Assembly: GCA_902791625.1 (NCBI GenBank)
Contig: CADAWN010000017.1
Location: forward strand, 1 to 64,000
DNA from: an uncultured Erysipelotrichaceae bacterium
GTDB taxonomy: Bacteria; Bacillota_I; Bacilli_A; RF39; UBA660
Reading direction: 5' to 3'
DNA: 64,000 bases
The notes beneath the pieces are model-generated. The model did no database searches, was not told the DNA's origin, and worked only from the letters and a program-made list of their open reading frames with translations. The position numbers and the translations under genes were made by a program. Shown in pieces: positions 1-9,156 of this stretch; the stretch's first letter is position 1, and every line of letters begins with the position of its first letter.

Positions 1-369
1 GAGTTGATAGAGAAATATAAATATTTAATAATGTTAGATTTAAAACCAAATGAGTTAAATATTTTATCAAAGAAAGATAAGGTGATAAATAAATATATGG
101 AAGAAGTAGAAAGAATAAATGAAGATCCAGAGTTTTATGAATATATAAGTGCAGAAGAAGACAATAGAAAAATAGAGAATTCCTTAAAGAGTCAGTATAA
201 AAGAGAAGGACTTGAAGAAGGTATAGAAAAGGGTATAGAACAAGGAATAGAGCAAGGAACTCGTTTAGCAAAGCTAGAAGCTGCTAAAAAGATGAAAGAA
301 AAAGGAATTGATAATTCTGTAATTAGCGAAGTAACCGGTCTTATAATAGAAGAGATAGAAAACTTATAA
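1..369 (+). CDS. Rpn-family nuclease/transposase-like protein, C-terminal part
   Basis: The reading frame is open at the window edge, so only the last ~122 residues are seen. They contain the highly charged tail with a repeated EGIEKGIEQGIEQG pattern, followed by a short helical end with 'KGIDNSVISEVTGL'. This layout is typical of the C-terminus of the Rpn (recombination-promoting nuclease, PD-(D/E)XK) proteins often annotated as putative transposases. The catalytic domain would lie upstream, outside the window. It could also be a degenerate copy. A good hairpin terminator overlaps its stop codon. Confidence 0.65.
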   Translation, partial: ELIEKYKYLIMLDLKPNELNILSKKDKVINKYMEEVERINEDPEFYEYISAEEDNRKIENSLKSQYKREGLEEGIEKGIEQGIEQGTRLAKLEAAKKMKEKGIDNSVISEVTGLIIEEIENL

Positions 370-388
370 GTTTTTCTATCCTTTTTTT
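354..388 (+). terminator. Intrinsic terminator after Rpn-like gene
   Basis: A GATAGAAAAC stem pairs with GTTTTTCTATC (one bulge) around the stop codon and is followed by a CTTTTTTTG tract. It separates the Rpn-like gene from murE. Confidence 0.7.
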
Positions 389-436
389 GTTATCTTTTTT
401 AAAATGTGTTATGATGATATAGAGAGGTAAAAAAAT

Positions 437-1882
437 ATGAAGAAACTAAGTGAATTATATAATATAGATAGTGATGTAGAAATTAAAAGAATAAGTATTA
501 ATTCTAAACAAATAGAAAAAGGGGATATATTTGTTTGTACAATGGGAGTCAAAGCTGATAGACATGACTTTATAGATGAAGCAATTAAAAATGGAGCAAG
601 TGCGATAGTAGTTAGTCGTGATGTTGGAGAAAAAAGTGTACCTGTTATTAAAGTAGATGATACTAATAAAGAACTTCCTAAATTATGTCAAAAGTTTTAT
701 GATTATCCTGATAAAAAACTTACTATGATAGGTATTACTGGAACAGATGGTAAAACTACAACTACAACTGTTATTCAAGCTTTAATTGGTAAACAAACTT
801 GTGGATATATTGGTACTAATGGATATAGTTATAAAGATGTTAAAGGAGATACTGAAAATACTACACCAGATGCACATAACTTATATAGATACTTTAATGA
901 ATTTGTAGAAAATGATTGTAAGTATTGTGCAATGGAAGCAAGTAGTGAAGCATATTTTAGAAAAAGATTAGAAGAGATTGAATATGATGTTTCAGGTATT
1001 ACTAATATAACAAGAGAACATTTAAATATACATGGTAGTTATGAAAACTATGTAGAGTGTAAATGTGAAGTTTTTAGACATACTAAAAAGGATGGTTATT
1101 GTGTATTAAATCATGATGATAGTGAATTTGAAACATGTAAAAAAGCTTGTAATGGTAAAGTTGTAACTTATGGTAAGGGTGATGATAATACTTTACAAAT
1201 AGTAGATTATAAAGTATATCCAGATCATACTGATATAACTTATAAATATGAAGGAAAAGAGTATAAAATAAAAAGTCCATTACTTGCTGAATTTAATGTA
1301 TATAATTTAGCTTGTGCACTTCTTACATGCCTATCTTTAGGATTTAAGTTTGAAGACTTAGTTAAGAATTTTAAAGATATATATGTAGATGGTCGTCTTG
1401 AGATGTTAGATACGAACACACCATACTATGTTATGGTAGATTACGCACATACTCCTAATGGTATAAGTAATTTACTTAAATTTGTTCATACACTTGATAT
1501 TAATAGATCAATTGTAGTAATTGGTTCAGCTGGTGAAAGAGATTATTTAAAAAGACCTATTATGGGTGAAACTGTACTTAATAATGCTAGTTATGCAGTA
1601 TTTTGTTATGAAGATCCTAGAAGTGAAGATCCAAGAGATATAATTGATCAATTAGTATCAACTGCTAAAGAAACACATGATAATTATGAAATAGTTGTAG
1701 ATAGACATGATGCTATTCAAAGAGCAGTTGATTTAGCAAAAGATAAAGATATAGTTTTAGTGCTAGGTAAAGGTAATGAAACATATCAAAAATTAAAGAA
1801 TGAAACAATCTATTTTAATGATGTAGAAGAAGCTTATAAGGCAGTAGAAAATAGAAAAAAACGCGAAAAAGTAACAAATTAA
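437..1882 (+). CDS. murE: UDP-N-acetylmuramoyl-tripeptide synthetase MurE
   Basis: Cytoplasmic ATP-dependent ligase that adds the third amino acid to UDP-MurNAc-L-Ala-D-Glu during peptidoglycan precursor synthesis. The 481-residue protein has the MurE length and the Mur-ligase P-loop GITGTDGKTTTT at about residues 99-110. The substrate-specificity motif near residue 392 reads EDPRSEDP. The Arg resembles the DNPR motif of diaminopimelate-adding enzymes, but DDPR occurs in the lysine-adding Thermotoga enzyme, so the amino acid added cannot be assigned. It starts at ATG after GAGAGG. The gene stands apart from the mraZ division cluster at 28 kb. Confidence 0.93.
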   Translation: MKKLSELYNIDSDVEIKRISINSKQIEKGDIFVCTMGVKADRHDFIDEAIKNGASAIVVSRDVGEKSVPVIKVDDTNKELPKLCQKFYDYPDKKLTMIGITGTDGKTTTTTVIQALIGKQTCGYIGTNGYSYKDVKGDTENTTPDAHNLYRYFNEFVENDCKYCAMEASSEAYFRKRLEEIEYDVSGITNITREHLNIHGSYENYVECKCEVFRHTKKDGYCVLNHDDSEFETCKKACNGKVVTYGKGDDNTLQIVDYKVYPDHTDITYKYEGKEYKIKSPLLAEFNVYNLACALLTCLSLGFKFEDLVKNFKDIYVDGRLEMLDTNTPYYVMVDYAHTPNGISNLLKFVHTLDINRSIVVIGSAGERDYLKRPIMGETVLNNASYAVFCYEDPRSEDPRDIIDQLVSTAKETHDNYEIVVDRHDAIQRAVDLAKDKDIVLVLGKGNETYQKLKNETIYFNDVEEAYKAVENRKKREKVTN

Positions 1883-1912
1883 GGGCTAGATATTACTAGC
1901 TCTTTAATTTAA
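1883..1912 (+). terminator. Possible weak terminator after murE
   Basis: GGGCTAG and CTAGCTC form a 6-7 bp stem directly after the murE stop and are followed by TTTAATTT. The T-tract is imperfect and the GH25 gene starts only a few bases on, so some read-through is likely. Confidence 0.4.
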
Positions 1913-1922
1913 GGAGAAGTAT

Positions 1923-3116
1923 ATGAAGAAGAAAGTATTATTAATTGTTATTCCCCTGATTTTAATAATATCAAGTATAGTTGGATACATTTTATATAAA
2001 GATTATAGGGTAAAGCATGCGATTAAAAAAGTAGTATTAAAAACTAATGAAGTAGAAGTTTTTGATAAAGTATATGTAAGTGATGTAATAGGAAGTATTA
2101 ATGGAAAACTTGTTAAAGATAAAAGAATTGATACTACTAAAACAGGTAAAAAGAAGATTACTTTTGAGTTTATTAATAATGAAGATATTAAAGTAGATTA
2201 TACAATTAAAATAAATGTAGTTGATAAAACTCCACCAGTAATAAAAAGTATTACAAGATATGGAATAGAAGTGGGAAATAAAGACTTTTATAAAAAATTC
2301 TTTTGTGGAGATAATTATGATGATAAGCCTAAATGTAGTATAGAAGGAAAATATGATGTTAATACTCCTGGTGAATATAATATAGCTTTTAAAGCAGTAG
2401 ATTCATCAAGAAATGAGACAGTTAATAAATTTACTTTAATAGTTAGAGAAAAGTCTAAAATTAGTACTAAACCATCTGAAGAAAAGAAAGTATATACTAA
2501 TTTTAAAGATGTATTAAAAAAATACAAAAAGAAAGATAATAAAATAGGACTTGATGTATCAGAATTTCAAGGTGATATTGATTTTGATAGAGTTAAAAAA
2601 GCAGGGGTAGAGTTTGTATATATTAGAGTAGGACGTGGTGGAGGAGTAGGAAAAACACCAGTAATTGATAAGAAATTTAAGAAGAATATTGAAGGCTTTA
2701 ATAAAGCAGGTATTAAAGTAGGAGTTTATTTCTTCTCATATTCTGTTAGTAAAAAAGAAATACTTAGGGATGCTAAATGGGTAGTAAAACAATTAAAAAA
2801 ATATAAAGTAGATTTAGAAGTAGCATATGACTTTGAAGATTGGACTGATTATCATGAGTATAATTTAAGTTTTTATCACTTAACAGAAATAGCTAATACA
2901 TTTAATGATTATATGAAGAAAAATGGTTATAATGGAATGCTTTATAGCTCAAAATATTACTTAGAGAATATTTGGTTTGAACAAAATTATCCAGTATGGT
3001 TAGCTCATTATACTGATAAAACTGATTACAAAGGTAAATATAAAGTATGGCAAATATGTGAGAATGGTAAAATAGATGGTATCAAAAATCAAGTTGATAT
3101 TAATATAAGGTATTAA
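1923..3116 (+). CDS. Membrane-anchored GH25 lysozyme-type muramidase with Ig-like domain
   Basis: Predicted cell-surface peptidoglycan hydrolase. Residues ~5-25 form a hydrophobic signal anchor. Residues ~35-180 contain Ig-like beta repeats including a 'DKTPPVI' segment typical of DUF5011-type domains. Residues ~205-397 are a GH25 catalytic domain beginning 'IGLDVSEFQG'. The expected acidic residues are visible: Asp211 in LDVS and the DFE pair at 303-305 in 'YDFEDW'. A good ribosome site (AAGGAGAAG) precedes the ATG. It follows murE by 40 bases and may be partly co-transcribed. Role in growth or daughter-cell separation is inferred from the family. Confidence 0.88.
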   Translation: MKKKVLLIVIPLILIISSIVGYILYKDYRVKHAIKKVVLKTNEVEVFDKVYVSDVIGSINGKLVKDKRIDTTKTGKKKITFEFINNEDIKVDYTIKINVVDKTPPVIKSITRYGIEVGNKDFYKKFFCGDNYDDKPKCSIEGKYDVNTPGEYNIAFKAVDSSRNETVNKFTLIVREKSKISTKPSEEKKVYTNFKDVLKKYKKKDNKIGLDVSEFQGDIDFDRVKKAGVEFVYIRVGRGGGVGKTPVIDKKFKKNIEGFNKAGIKVGVYFFSYSVSKKEILRDAKWVVKQLKKYKVDLEVAYDFEDWTDYHEYNLSFYHLTEIANTFNDYMKKNGYNGMLYSSKYYLENIWFEQNYPVWLAHYTDKTDYKGKYKVWQICENGKIDGIKNQVDINIRY

Positions 3117-3278
3117 AAAAATATTGATTTGAAAAAGAAATTTATTGAGATGATTTGATATAATATTTAATAAATTGTTTGTAATATATTTTAATGTTAT
3201 TTATAATGATAATTGTATCGGTATATATAGTAAATACTATTTGTCTACAATTAGTAAAAAAGAAAGGATGTATAAAAT

Positions 3279-3749
3279 ATGATAAAAGTATTATTTGTAT
3301 GTTTTGGAAATATTTGTAGATCTCCAATGGCTGAATTTATTTTCAAAGATATTGTAAAAAATAGAAAGTTACAAGATAAGTTTCTAATTGATTCAGCTGC
3401 AACTAGTGAACAAAATGAAAAAAATAAAATTTCAATATATTGTGAAGCAAAGTATATTTTGGAAAAGAATAATATACCATTTTACAATCGGATATCAAAA
3501 CAAATCAAAAAAGATGATTATTGCAGATATGATTATATTTTAGCAATGGAAGATGAAAATATTAAAAATATTATGAAAATAATAGAAGTTGATGACAAGA
3601 AAAAAGTTTATAGATTGCTTGATTTTACAGAAAATCCAAGAGATATTATAGACCCTTGGTATTATGGAAATTTTGATGCAACTTATGATGATATTAAATT
3701 TGGTTGTGAGAAATTTCTAGAATATGTATTAAATAATGATATTGATTAA
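3279..3749 (+). CDS. Low-molecular-weight protein-tyrosine phosphatase family protein
   Basis: Cytoplasmic phosphatase of the LMW-PTP/arsenate-reductase fold. The P-loop C(X)5R is intact at Cys8-Arg14 within VLFVCFGNICRS, followed by SPMAE. The general-acid Asp lies in 'IDPWYYG' at about residue 125, and length (156) is normal. It is preceded by a 160-base spacer with a TATAAT-like box near 3158 and an AAGGATG ribosome site. No tyrosine-kinase or capsule genes are near, so the substrate is unknown. The gene opens the accessory stretch running to about 14 kb. Confidence 0.88.
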   Translation: MIKVLFVCFGNICRSPMAEFIFKDIVKNRKLQDKFLIDSAATSEQNEKNKISIYCEAKYILEKNNIPFYNRISKQIKKDDYCRYDYILAMEDENIKNIMKIIEVDDKKKVYRLLDFTENPRDIIDPWYYGNFDATYDDIKFGCEKFLEYVLNNDID

Positions 3750-3774
3750 TTATGTTTAGGAGGAATACAGTTTT

Positions 3775-4704
3775 ATGTGTGATACAGTAGGTAAAATAGG
3801 AAATAAAAAGCATTATTCAATGTTTGCAAAGAATAGTGATAGACAATATGATGAGCCACAAGTAATGGTCTTTATTGATTCTAAAAAACATGAGAATAAA
3901 AAACTATATACTACTTATATAGAAATAGATCAAGTAGAGTATACACATGCTATATTAATATCAAAGCCTATTTGGATGTGGGGAGCAGAAATGGGAGTTA
4001 ATGATTGTGGAGTATGTATAGGAAACGAAGCTATTAGTACTAAAACCTCAAAAGATAACAAAAAGGCTTTAATTGGCATGGATTTAGTAAGATTAGGCCT
4101 TGAAAGATCCTCATCTGCAAAAGAAGCAGTAAATGTAATAATTGAATTATTACAAAAATATGGTCAAGGAGGAAACTGCGGTTATAAAAAAGAATCATAC
4201 TATGATAATTCATTTCTAGTTATGGATAAACAAGAATTATATGTTCTAGAAACTGTTGGGAAAAATTATGCAATTAAAAAGAAAAAAATGGCAACCATAT
4301 CAAATTGTTTATCAATTTCAAATGCTGATATTTATAATGATGTTAAAAATTTCAAAAAAAAGTATACAGATATTCCTAAAGAAAATGCAAATTTTAGAAA
4401 AAAAACAACATATAAAAAACTTTTATTTGCAAAAAATGAAAATGACTTATTTAAAATTATGAGAACTCATTCTAAGAAAAATGGATGTAGTGTTTGTATG
4501 CATGGTGAATATGAAAGTACAAATTCAATGGTAGTAATACTAGAAGATAAACCAATTATTTATTTTACAGGTTGTCCAAATCCATGTGAGTCAGAATATA
4601 TCAAATATGTATTTGGAAATGATTTAATTTATCCTATAGTATATGAAAAAAATCAGGATGATTGTCGTTTTTGGAAAGAGAAAAGATATAAAACCAATTT
4701 ATAA
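3775..4704 (+). CDS. C69-family (secernin/dipeptidase-like) N-terminal-nucleophile hydrolase
   Basis: The protein starts Met-Cys-Asp-Thr, so removal of Met would expose Cys2 as an N-terminal nucleophile. 'CDTVGKIG...FAKNSDR' in the first 25 residues is the characteristic peptidase-family C69/secernin signature. At 309 residues it is shorter than classic C69 dipeptidases (~470) and closer to secernin-like or acyl-coenzyme A:6-aminopenicillanic-acid-acyl-transferase-like proteins. There is no signal peptide, so it is probably intracellular. An AGGAGG site precedes the start at a rather long spacing. Amide-bond hydrolysis is the family activity; the substrate is unknown. Confidence 0.75.
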   Translation: MCDTVGKIGNKKHYSMFAKNSDRQYDEPQVMVFIDSKKHENKKLYTTYIEIDQVEYTHAILISKPIWMWGAEMGVNDCGVCIGNEAISTKTSKDNKKALIGMDLVRLGLERSSSAKEAVNVIIELLQKYGQGGNCGYKKESYYDNSFLVMDKQELYVLETVGKNYAIKKKKMATISNCLSISNADIYNDVKNFKKKYTDIPKENANFRKKTTYKKLLFAKNENDLFKIMRTHSKKNGCSVCMHGEYESTNSMVVILEDKPIIYFTGCPNPCESEYIKYVFGNDLIYPIVYEKNQDDCRFWKEKRYKTNL

Positions 4705-4783
4705 TATATATAGTATAATTAATAGATGGAGAGATTAAAATGAAAGAGTATTTTTATAAAAAAATAATATAGGAGGTGATATA

Positions 4784-5647
4784 GTGAATAAAAGATTACC
4801 AGCTATTATATCTACAGTTTCAAATAGTTTTTGTGATTTTACATTAGACATAGCTGTTAATAAATATAGTATGTATTTTATATTATTTGGAACTGCATTA
4901 GGGTCATTTTTATTCCAATTAATTTATGGAATCATTAATGGAGTAACAGTCACTTATTCATCACTGATTTTTATTTTTATAAATGGATTTTGTATGTTAT
5001 TAGGTTATATTTTTTATGTGCAAGCATTAAAAAGACTTCCAGTAGCACTTACTGGTTTAATAGAGTCAGGTAGTTTATTTGCATATTTATTTATAGATTT
5101 TATTTGTGGATACTTATCAATAAATTTATGGTTCCTTTTCTTATTCCTTATGTTTATAGTATCTATATTTATATTTTCATATGACACATATAAAGAAAAA
5201 GATAAAAATCAAATTAAAAAAATTAAAATGTCAGGTATTTTAATATTACTTTGTTCAATGTTTTTTTATGGACTTGAACCATATTTGATTAAATTTGCAA
5301 GTAATAGAGGGGCTAATGAAATAGGTATTAATTTTGGATATTATTTTTTTGCACTTCCTTTCTTTTTCATTATGATGTTAAAGAATAAAAATAAACAAAC
5401 AAAAAATGGTAATAATAAAGCTATTAAATTAATTATATTAATATCATTTTTTGAAGCAATATATTATTTATTTGGAACAATAGGGTATGTAAACGAAGTG
5501 GCTGTTATAAATGCAATAATACAAGAAATAAGAGTATTCTTATTATTTATGTTATCAATAGCTTTTGGAACTGATAAATTATCTTTAAACAAAGTAATAG
5601 CTATAATAATTGGATTTTTATCAATTATAGGTATTTACTTATATTAA
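4784..5647 (+). CDS. EamA/DMT-superfamily membrane transporter
   Basis: Integral membrane protein of 287 residues with about ten hydrophobic segments in two halves split by a charged loop near residue 135-150 (KEKDKNQIKKIK). This is the usual EamA (drug/metabolite transporter) architecture. The start is GTG, chosen because a strong AGGAGGTGAT site sits just upstream. A second transporter of identical length lies at 11773-12636. The exported or imported solute cannot be inferred. Confidence 0.8.
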   Translation: MNKRLPAIISTVSNSFCDFTLDIAVNKYSMYFILFGTALGSFLFQLIYGIINGVTVTYSSLIFIFINGFCMLLGYIFYVQALKRLPVALTGLIESGSLFAYLFIDFICGYLSINLWFLFLFLMFIVSIFIFSYDTYKEKDKNQIKKIKMSGILILLCSMFFYGLEPYLIKFASNRGANEIGINFGYYFFALPFFFIMMLKNKNKQTKNGNNKAIKLIILISFFEAIYYLFGTIGYVNEVAVINAIIQEIRVFLLFMLSIAFGTDKLSLNKVIAIIIGFLSIIGIYLY

Positions 5648-5732
5648 ATATATATTATATAAAATAATAGTTTATTATGTATCTTTATAGATAATGATAG
5701 CTATTTAGTATGTATAGTTGAGGTGATAATAA

Positions 5733-6440
5733 ATGGATAATTATACTAAACAAATTCAAGACAATAAAATAATATTTAAAGATATATTAAATAAAAAAGA
5801 ATTAGTTGTTAATCATTATGATGAAGATTATCATTTTGATACAGTGTTTATAGATGAAAGTATGAATACAAACTTTATTCTATATGTTATTAAAGAATTA
5901 AAGAAAACTAGTGATTTGAGTATTGTAACTTCTTTATGTGATTCACCAATTATAGATGATGTTTTAATTAATAATGGTCTTAGAGTATTAAACTATCAAT
6001 ACACTATAGATAATAAAGAGTACTTGATGAATAATAATTATGATATTTCAAATGTTTTAGATGATGAGAGTAAAAATTTCTATTTAGAAAAAGTTAATGA
6101 AATTAGTAGAGCTAATAGCAAATATCTTAATTTAGATAATGAATTAACAAAATATAATGATAAAATATTTGAAATTGAAGAATTTTATTATAGAGTATAT
6201 AGAGAAGATAAAAATATAGTAGGAATAGTAGATTATAAAGTGATAGATAACAAATTATTTATTAGAAGTTTATTATGTATAAATGAACAAGTAATAGAAG
6301 ATATAATTAAAGATTTACTTAATGTATATAAAAAAGATCTTATTATAAGTATTACATATTCAGAAAATAATATAAGAGAAATTATAAAAAAACTAAATGG
6401 TAAGTTTAACTATTGTATGTATAAGTTGATAGATGAATAA
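5733..6440 (+). CDS. Hypothetical protein, possibly a divergent GNAT-like protein
   Basis: A 235-residue soluble protein with no motif I can firmly recognise. Its C-terminal half has a beta-strand/helix pattern (VGIVDYKVIDNKLFIRSLL... then a helix and ...ITYSENN) that recalls the second half of GNAT acetyltransferases, but no clear acetyl-CoA loop is visible. The start has a GAGGTGATAA ribosome site. It ends with a strong terminator. Function not assigned. Confidence 0.6.
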   Translation: MDNYTKQIQDNKIIFKDILNKKELVVNHYDEDYHFDTVFIDESMNTNFILYVIKELKKTSDLSIVTSLCDSPIIDDVLINNGLRVLNYQYTIDNKEYLMNNNYDISNVLDDESKNFYLEKVNEISRANSKYLNLDNELTKYNDKIFEIEEFYYRVYREDKNIVGIVDYKVIDNKLFIRSLLCINEQVIEDIIKDLLNVYKKDLIISITYSENNIREIIKKLNGKFNYCMYKLIDE

Positions 6441-6441
6441 T

Positions 6442-6466
6442 AAGATGGATTTCATCCATCTTTTCT
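6442..6466 (+). terminator. Intrinsic terminator
   Basis: AAGATGGAT and ATCCATCTT form a perfect 9-bp stem with a TTC loop and a short T-tract. Confidence 0.75.
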
Positions 6467-6534
6467 AGTGTAAAAAACTGTCATTTTAAAGAAAGAATAA
6501 CAGTTATATGTTAAAATTATAATAGGTGGTATAT

Positions 6535-7260
6535 ATGTCATTAGAAAGTAAATTAATTGTAAAGAGAGTTTATTTAGAAAGAGATAGAATTGAGACATTT
6601 GATTTCTATCCATTTGATATAGAATGTATTAAAAATTTTCATGAATTAAACTTTAAATCACCAGTTACTTTCTTAGTGGGCGAGAATGGAGTTGGTAAAT
6701 CAACCTTCATTGAAGCTTTAGCAGTATCACTAGGATTACCAGCTGAAGGTGGTACAGAAAACTTTAGATATGAAACAAAAAATACTACTTCAGAGTTATC
6801 TAATTATTTAGGAGTAGAAATCTATAATAAGCCAAAAACAAAATTCTTTTTAAGAGCAGAAAGCTTTTATAACTTTTCTACTGAAGTGGATAAAATAGGA
6901 GCAGAAGGTTACTATGGAGGGAGTTTACATGAATGTTCTCATGGAGAAGCATTTATTCAGTTAGTACAAAATAGATTTTCTGATCATGGCTTATATATTT
7001 TAGATGAACCAGAAGCAGCTTTGTCACCACAAAGACAATTATCACTTCTTTGTTTAATTGATGAACTAGTAAAAGAAGGAAGTCAGTTTATTATCGCAAC
7101 TCATTCTCCAATTCTAATAAGTTATAGAGATGGTATTATTCTAGATTTAGATAATAATTTTAAAGAAATAGAATATGAAGATACAGATATTTATTCTTTA
7201 TATAAAATGTATTTAGATGATAGAGAAGCTATGCAACATAAATTGTTTGATAATAAATAG
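6535..7260 (+). CDS. Stand-alone ABC-type ATPase (AAA_21/RecF-like)
   Basis: Soluble ATPase of about 241 residues. Walker A is GENGVGKS (about 49-56), a signature-like 'SHGEAFIQL' follows, Walker B is 'LYILDEPEAA' (~152-161), and the H-loop is 'ATHSP' (~189). No coiled-coil arm or transmembrane part is present, so it belongs with the small RecF/OLD-like ATPases rather than transporters. ATG at 6535 is preferred over an in-frame GTG at 6526 because AGGTGG then lies at proper spacing. It runs directly into the histidine phosphatase gene 9 bases downstream. Its role is unknown. Confidence 0.82.
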   Translation: MSLESKLIVKRVYLERDRIETFDFYPFDIECIKNFHELNFKSPVTFLVGENGVGKSTFIEALAVSLGLPAEGGTENFRYETKNTTSELSNYLGVEIYNKPKTKFFLRAESFYNFSTEVDKIGAEGYYGGSLHECSHGEAFIQLVQNRFSDHGLYILDEPEAALSPQRQLSLLCLIDELVKEGSQFIIATHSPILISYRDGIILDLDNNFKEIEYEDTDIYSLYKMYLDDREAMQHKLFDNK

Positions 7261-7269
7261 GAGGATAAA

Positions 7270-7797
7270 ATGAAGGTATATATAGTAAGACATGGACAAG
7301 TTCCACATAATGCTTTAAAAGAATATAACTCACAAGACGAAGATTTAACAGAATTGGGAATAAAACAGGCAGAACAGTTAAGAGAAAAAATAAAAGATAT
7401 GCATTTTGATATAGTTATTTCATCACCACTTTTAAGAGCTACACATACTGAATACATATTAACTAATTATGATGATAGTATTATTACAGATGAAAGATTA
7501 AGAGAAAGAGGTTGTGGTACATTAAGTGGACAACCAAATTCTGTAACAGATAGAGAAGAATATTGGAATTATTATAGTAAAATTCAGTATGGAATAAATG
7601 AGAATATACAAGATTTCTTCAAAAGAGTTTATAATTTTCTAGATGAACTTAAAACTAAAGATTACAATAGTGTTTTAATAGTTGCTCATAGTGGAGTATC
7701 AAAAGCTTTTAGTGGTTATTTTGAAGGAATACAAGATGGTAAGTTCTTAAATAGAGGATTAAAAAACTGTGAGATGAAGGAGTATGAATTAAATTAA
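7270..7797 (+). CDS. Histidine phosphatase family protein (first copy)
   Basis: A 175-residue phosphoglycerate-mutase-like phosphatase. It begins MKVYIVRHGQ, with the catalytic RHG at residues 7-9. A second conserved Arg lies in 'SSPLLRA' and the second catalytic His in 'VAHSGV'. It overlaps the next gene by one base (TAATG) and resembles the paralogue at 9157-9699, sharing a CG(T/S)L and a YWNYYS segment. The neighbours suggest a nucleotide or sugar phosphate as substrate; this is inference. Confidence 0.87.
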   Translation: MKVYIVRHGQVPHNALKEYNSQDEDLTELGIKQAEQLREKIKDMHFDIVISSPLLRATHTEYILTNYDDSIITDERLRERGCGTLSGQPNSVTDREEYWNYYSKIQYGINENIQDFFKRVYNFLDELKTKDYNSVLIVAHSGVSKAFSGYFEGIQDGKFLNRGLKNCEMKEYELN

Positions 7798-8726
7798 TGA
7801 AAATTGGTATTGATATAGATAATGTTATTAGTAATTTTAATGAAGTATTATTAAATGATTATTTAGAACATGATAAAACTTTAAATAATAGTGGTATTAT
7901 ACATAAAGATGAGTATATAAGAAAAATGTTTGATTGGGATATTAATTATGAACAAGAGTATTATAAAAATAATATTGAAAGACTTGCTTCATTATTTAAA
8001 CCAATTAAAGATTCTTCTAAATATATTAATAAATTAAAAGAAGATGGTAATGAAATATATATTATTACTGGTAGAGATAATGGAGAATATTCTGATCCAT
8101 ATAATATGACTATAAATTGGTTAAAATATAATAATATAGCTTATGATAAACTTATACTAACTAATGCATATAAACATCATGAAAAAGCAGATATTTGTAA
8201 GAAATACGGCATTGATATTATGATAGATGATTCTATTAGGGTATGTATGAAATGTAAAGATAATAATATAGACTCTATTTTATTTGAAACTCCATATAAC
8301 AAAAATGAGAATAGATTTAATAGATTAGGTAGTTGGGAAGAAATATATAAGTACATAACTAATAAAAAGATAAATATTATATTAGATACAGATACATATA
8401 ATGAGTGTGATGATCAATTTGCTTTATCTTATTTAATAAAGAATCAAGATAAATTTAATATAGAAGCAATTACTGTTGCACCTTATTCTCACAAAACAAG
8501 AAATGTGTCCGTTCCTGAAGGACAAGAATTAAGTTATAATGAAATATTTAAAATATGTAAATGGCTTAATTTTGATACTACTGATAAAGTGTTTAAAGGT
8601 TCAATCGATTATATTTGTAATGGTTATGATGAAGATAATGATGCCGTAAATAAAATAATAGAAGTAGCTTTAAAAAATGACAAAACTTATATATTAGGAA
8701 TTAGAAGTAATATGGTTAGGTGGTAA
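7797..8726 (+). CDS. HAD-type 5'-nucleotidase fused to the start of a nucleoside hydrolase domain (truncated by frameshift)
   Basis: Residues 1-~187 form a HAD phosphatase related to 5'(3')-deoxyribonucleotidases: DxD at residues 6 and 8 (IDIDNV), 'IITGRD' as motif II, and 'IDDS' as the acidic motif. From about residue 190 a nucleoside-hydrolase domain begins with the calcium-binding 'DTDTYNECDD'. The frame then runs out shortly after 'YILGIR', in the middle of that domain, and homologous sequence resumes in the +1 frame downstream. The HAD part may still work alone. A fused enzyme would dephosphorylate a nucleotide and cleave its glycosidic bond (salvage). Confidence 0.75.
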   Translation: MKIGIDIDNVISNFNEVLLNDYLEHDKTLNNSGIIHKDEYIRKMFDWDINYEQEYYKNNIERLASLFKPIKDSSKYINKLKEDGNEIYIITGRDNGEYSDPYNMTINWLKYNNIAYDKLILTNAYKHHEKADICKKYGIDIMIDDSIRVCMKCKDNNIDSILFETPYNKNENRFNRLGSWEEIYKYITNKKINIILDTDTYNECDDQFALSYLIKNQDKFNIEAITVAPYSHKTRNVSVPEGQELSYNEIFKICKWLNFDTTDKVFKGSIDYICNGYDEDNDAVNKIIEVALKNDKTYILGIRSNMVRW

Positions 8727-9153
8727 TGATTTAAGTCATAAGGATAACTTAGAATATAATTTCAGACAAGATATTAATGCTGTTAGAATAGTTTTTGATT
8801 CTAAAGTAAGATTAACTATATTGCCATGTAAAGATGTTATTTCTAAATTAAGAATAGATATAAATACATTAAAGGAAAGTATTGGTAATAAATCAGAACT
8901 ATGCAATTATCTAATAGATAGATTTTATAATGATGGTTATCATGGAATACAAGAAGAAAGAGTTATTTGGGATATATCTGTTATTGCTTATATGATAAAT
9001 AAAAATTGGTTTAAAAAAGAAATAATAAGTTGTCCTAATGTAAATGATGATACATCTTATGAATTAATTAAAGATAGACATAAGATTGCTATGATTACAG
9101 ATATAGATAGAGATAAAATATATGAAGATTTATTTAAGAAATTAGGTGAATAA
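8705..9153 (+). pseudogene. Frameshifted C-terminal part of the nucleoside hydrolase domain
   Basis: Translation in the frame of nt 8707 gives 'VIWLGGNDLSH', the conserved (M/L)GG block of nucleoside hydrolases. It continues through 'ILPCKDVISKL' and 'ERVIWDISVIAYM' to a normal C-terminus. The block that normally lies between 'YILGI' and 'VIWLGGN' (the 'GPLTNIA...' helix, roughly 20 residues) is missing. The break therefore looks like a small out-of-frame deletion rather than a simple one-base slip. No ribosome site precedes an internal start, so independent translation is doubtful. Confidence 0.7.
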
Positions 9154-9156
9154 ATT

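Noticed and set aside
4740-4772. Ten-codon frame (MKEYFYKKII) just before the first EamA gene
   Set aside because: Very short, with only a weak ribosome site; no rare-codon run or attenuator structure supports a leader peptide.
7191-7457. Minus-strand open frame across the ATPase/histidine phosphatase junction
   Set aside because: It is a shadow of two well-supported plus-strand genes and has no ribosome site.
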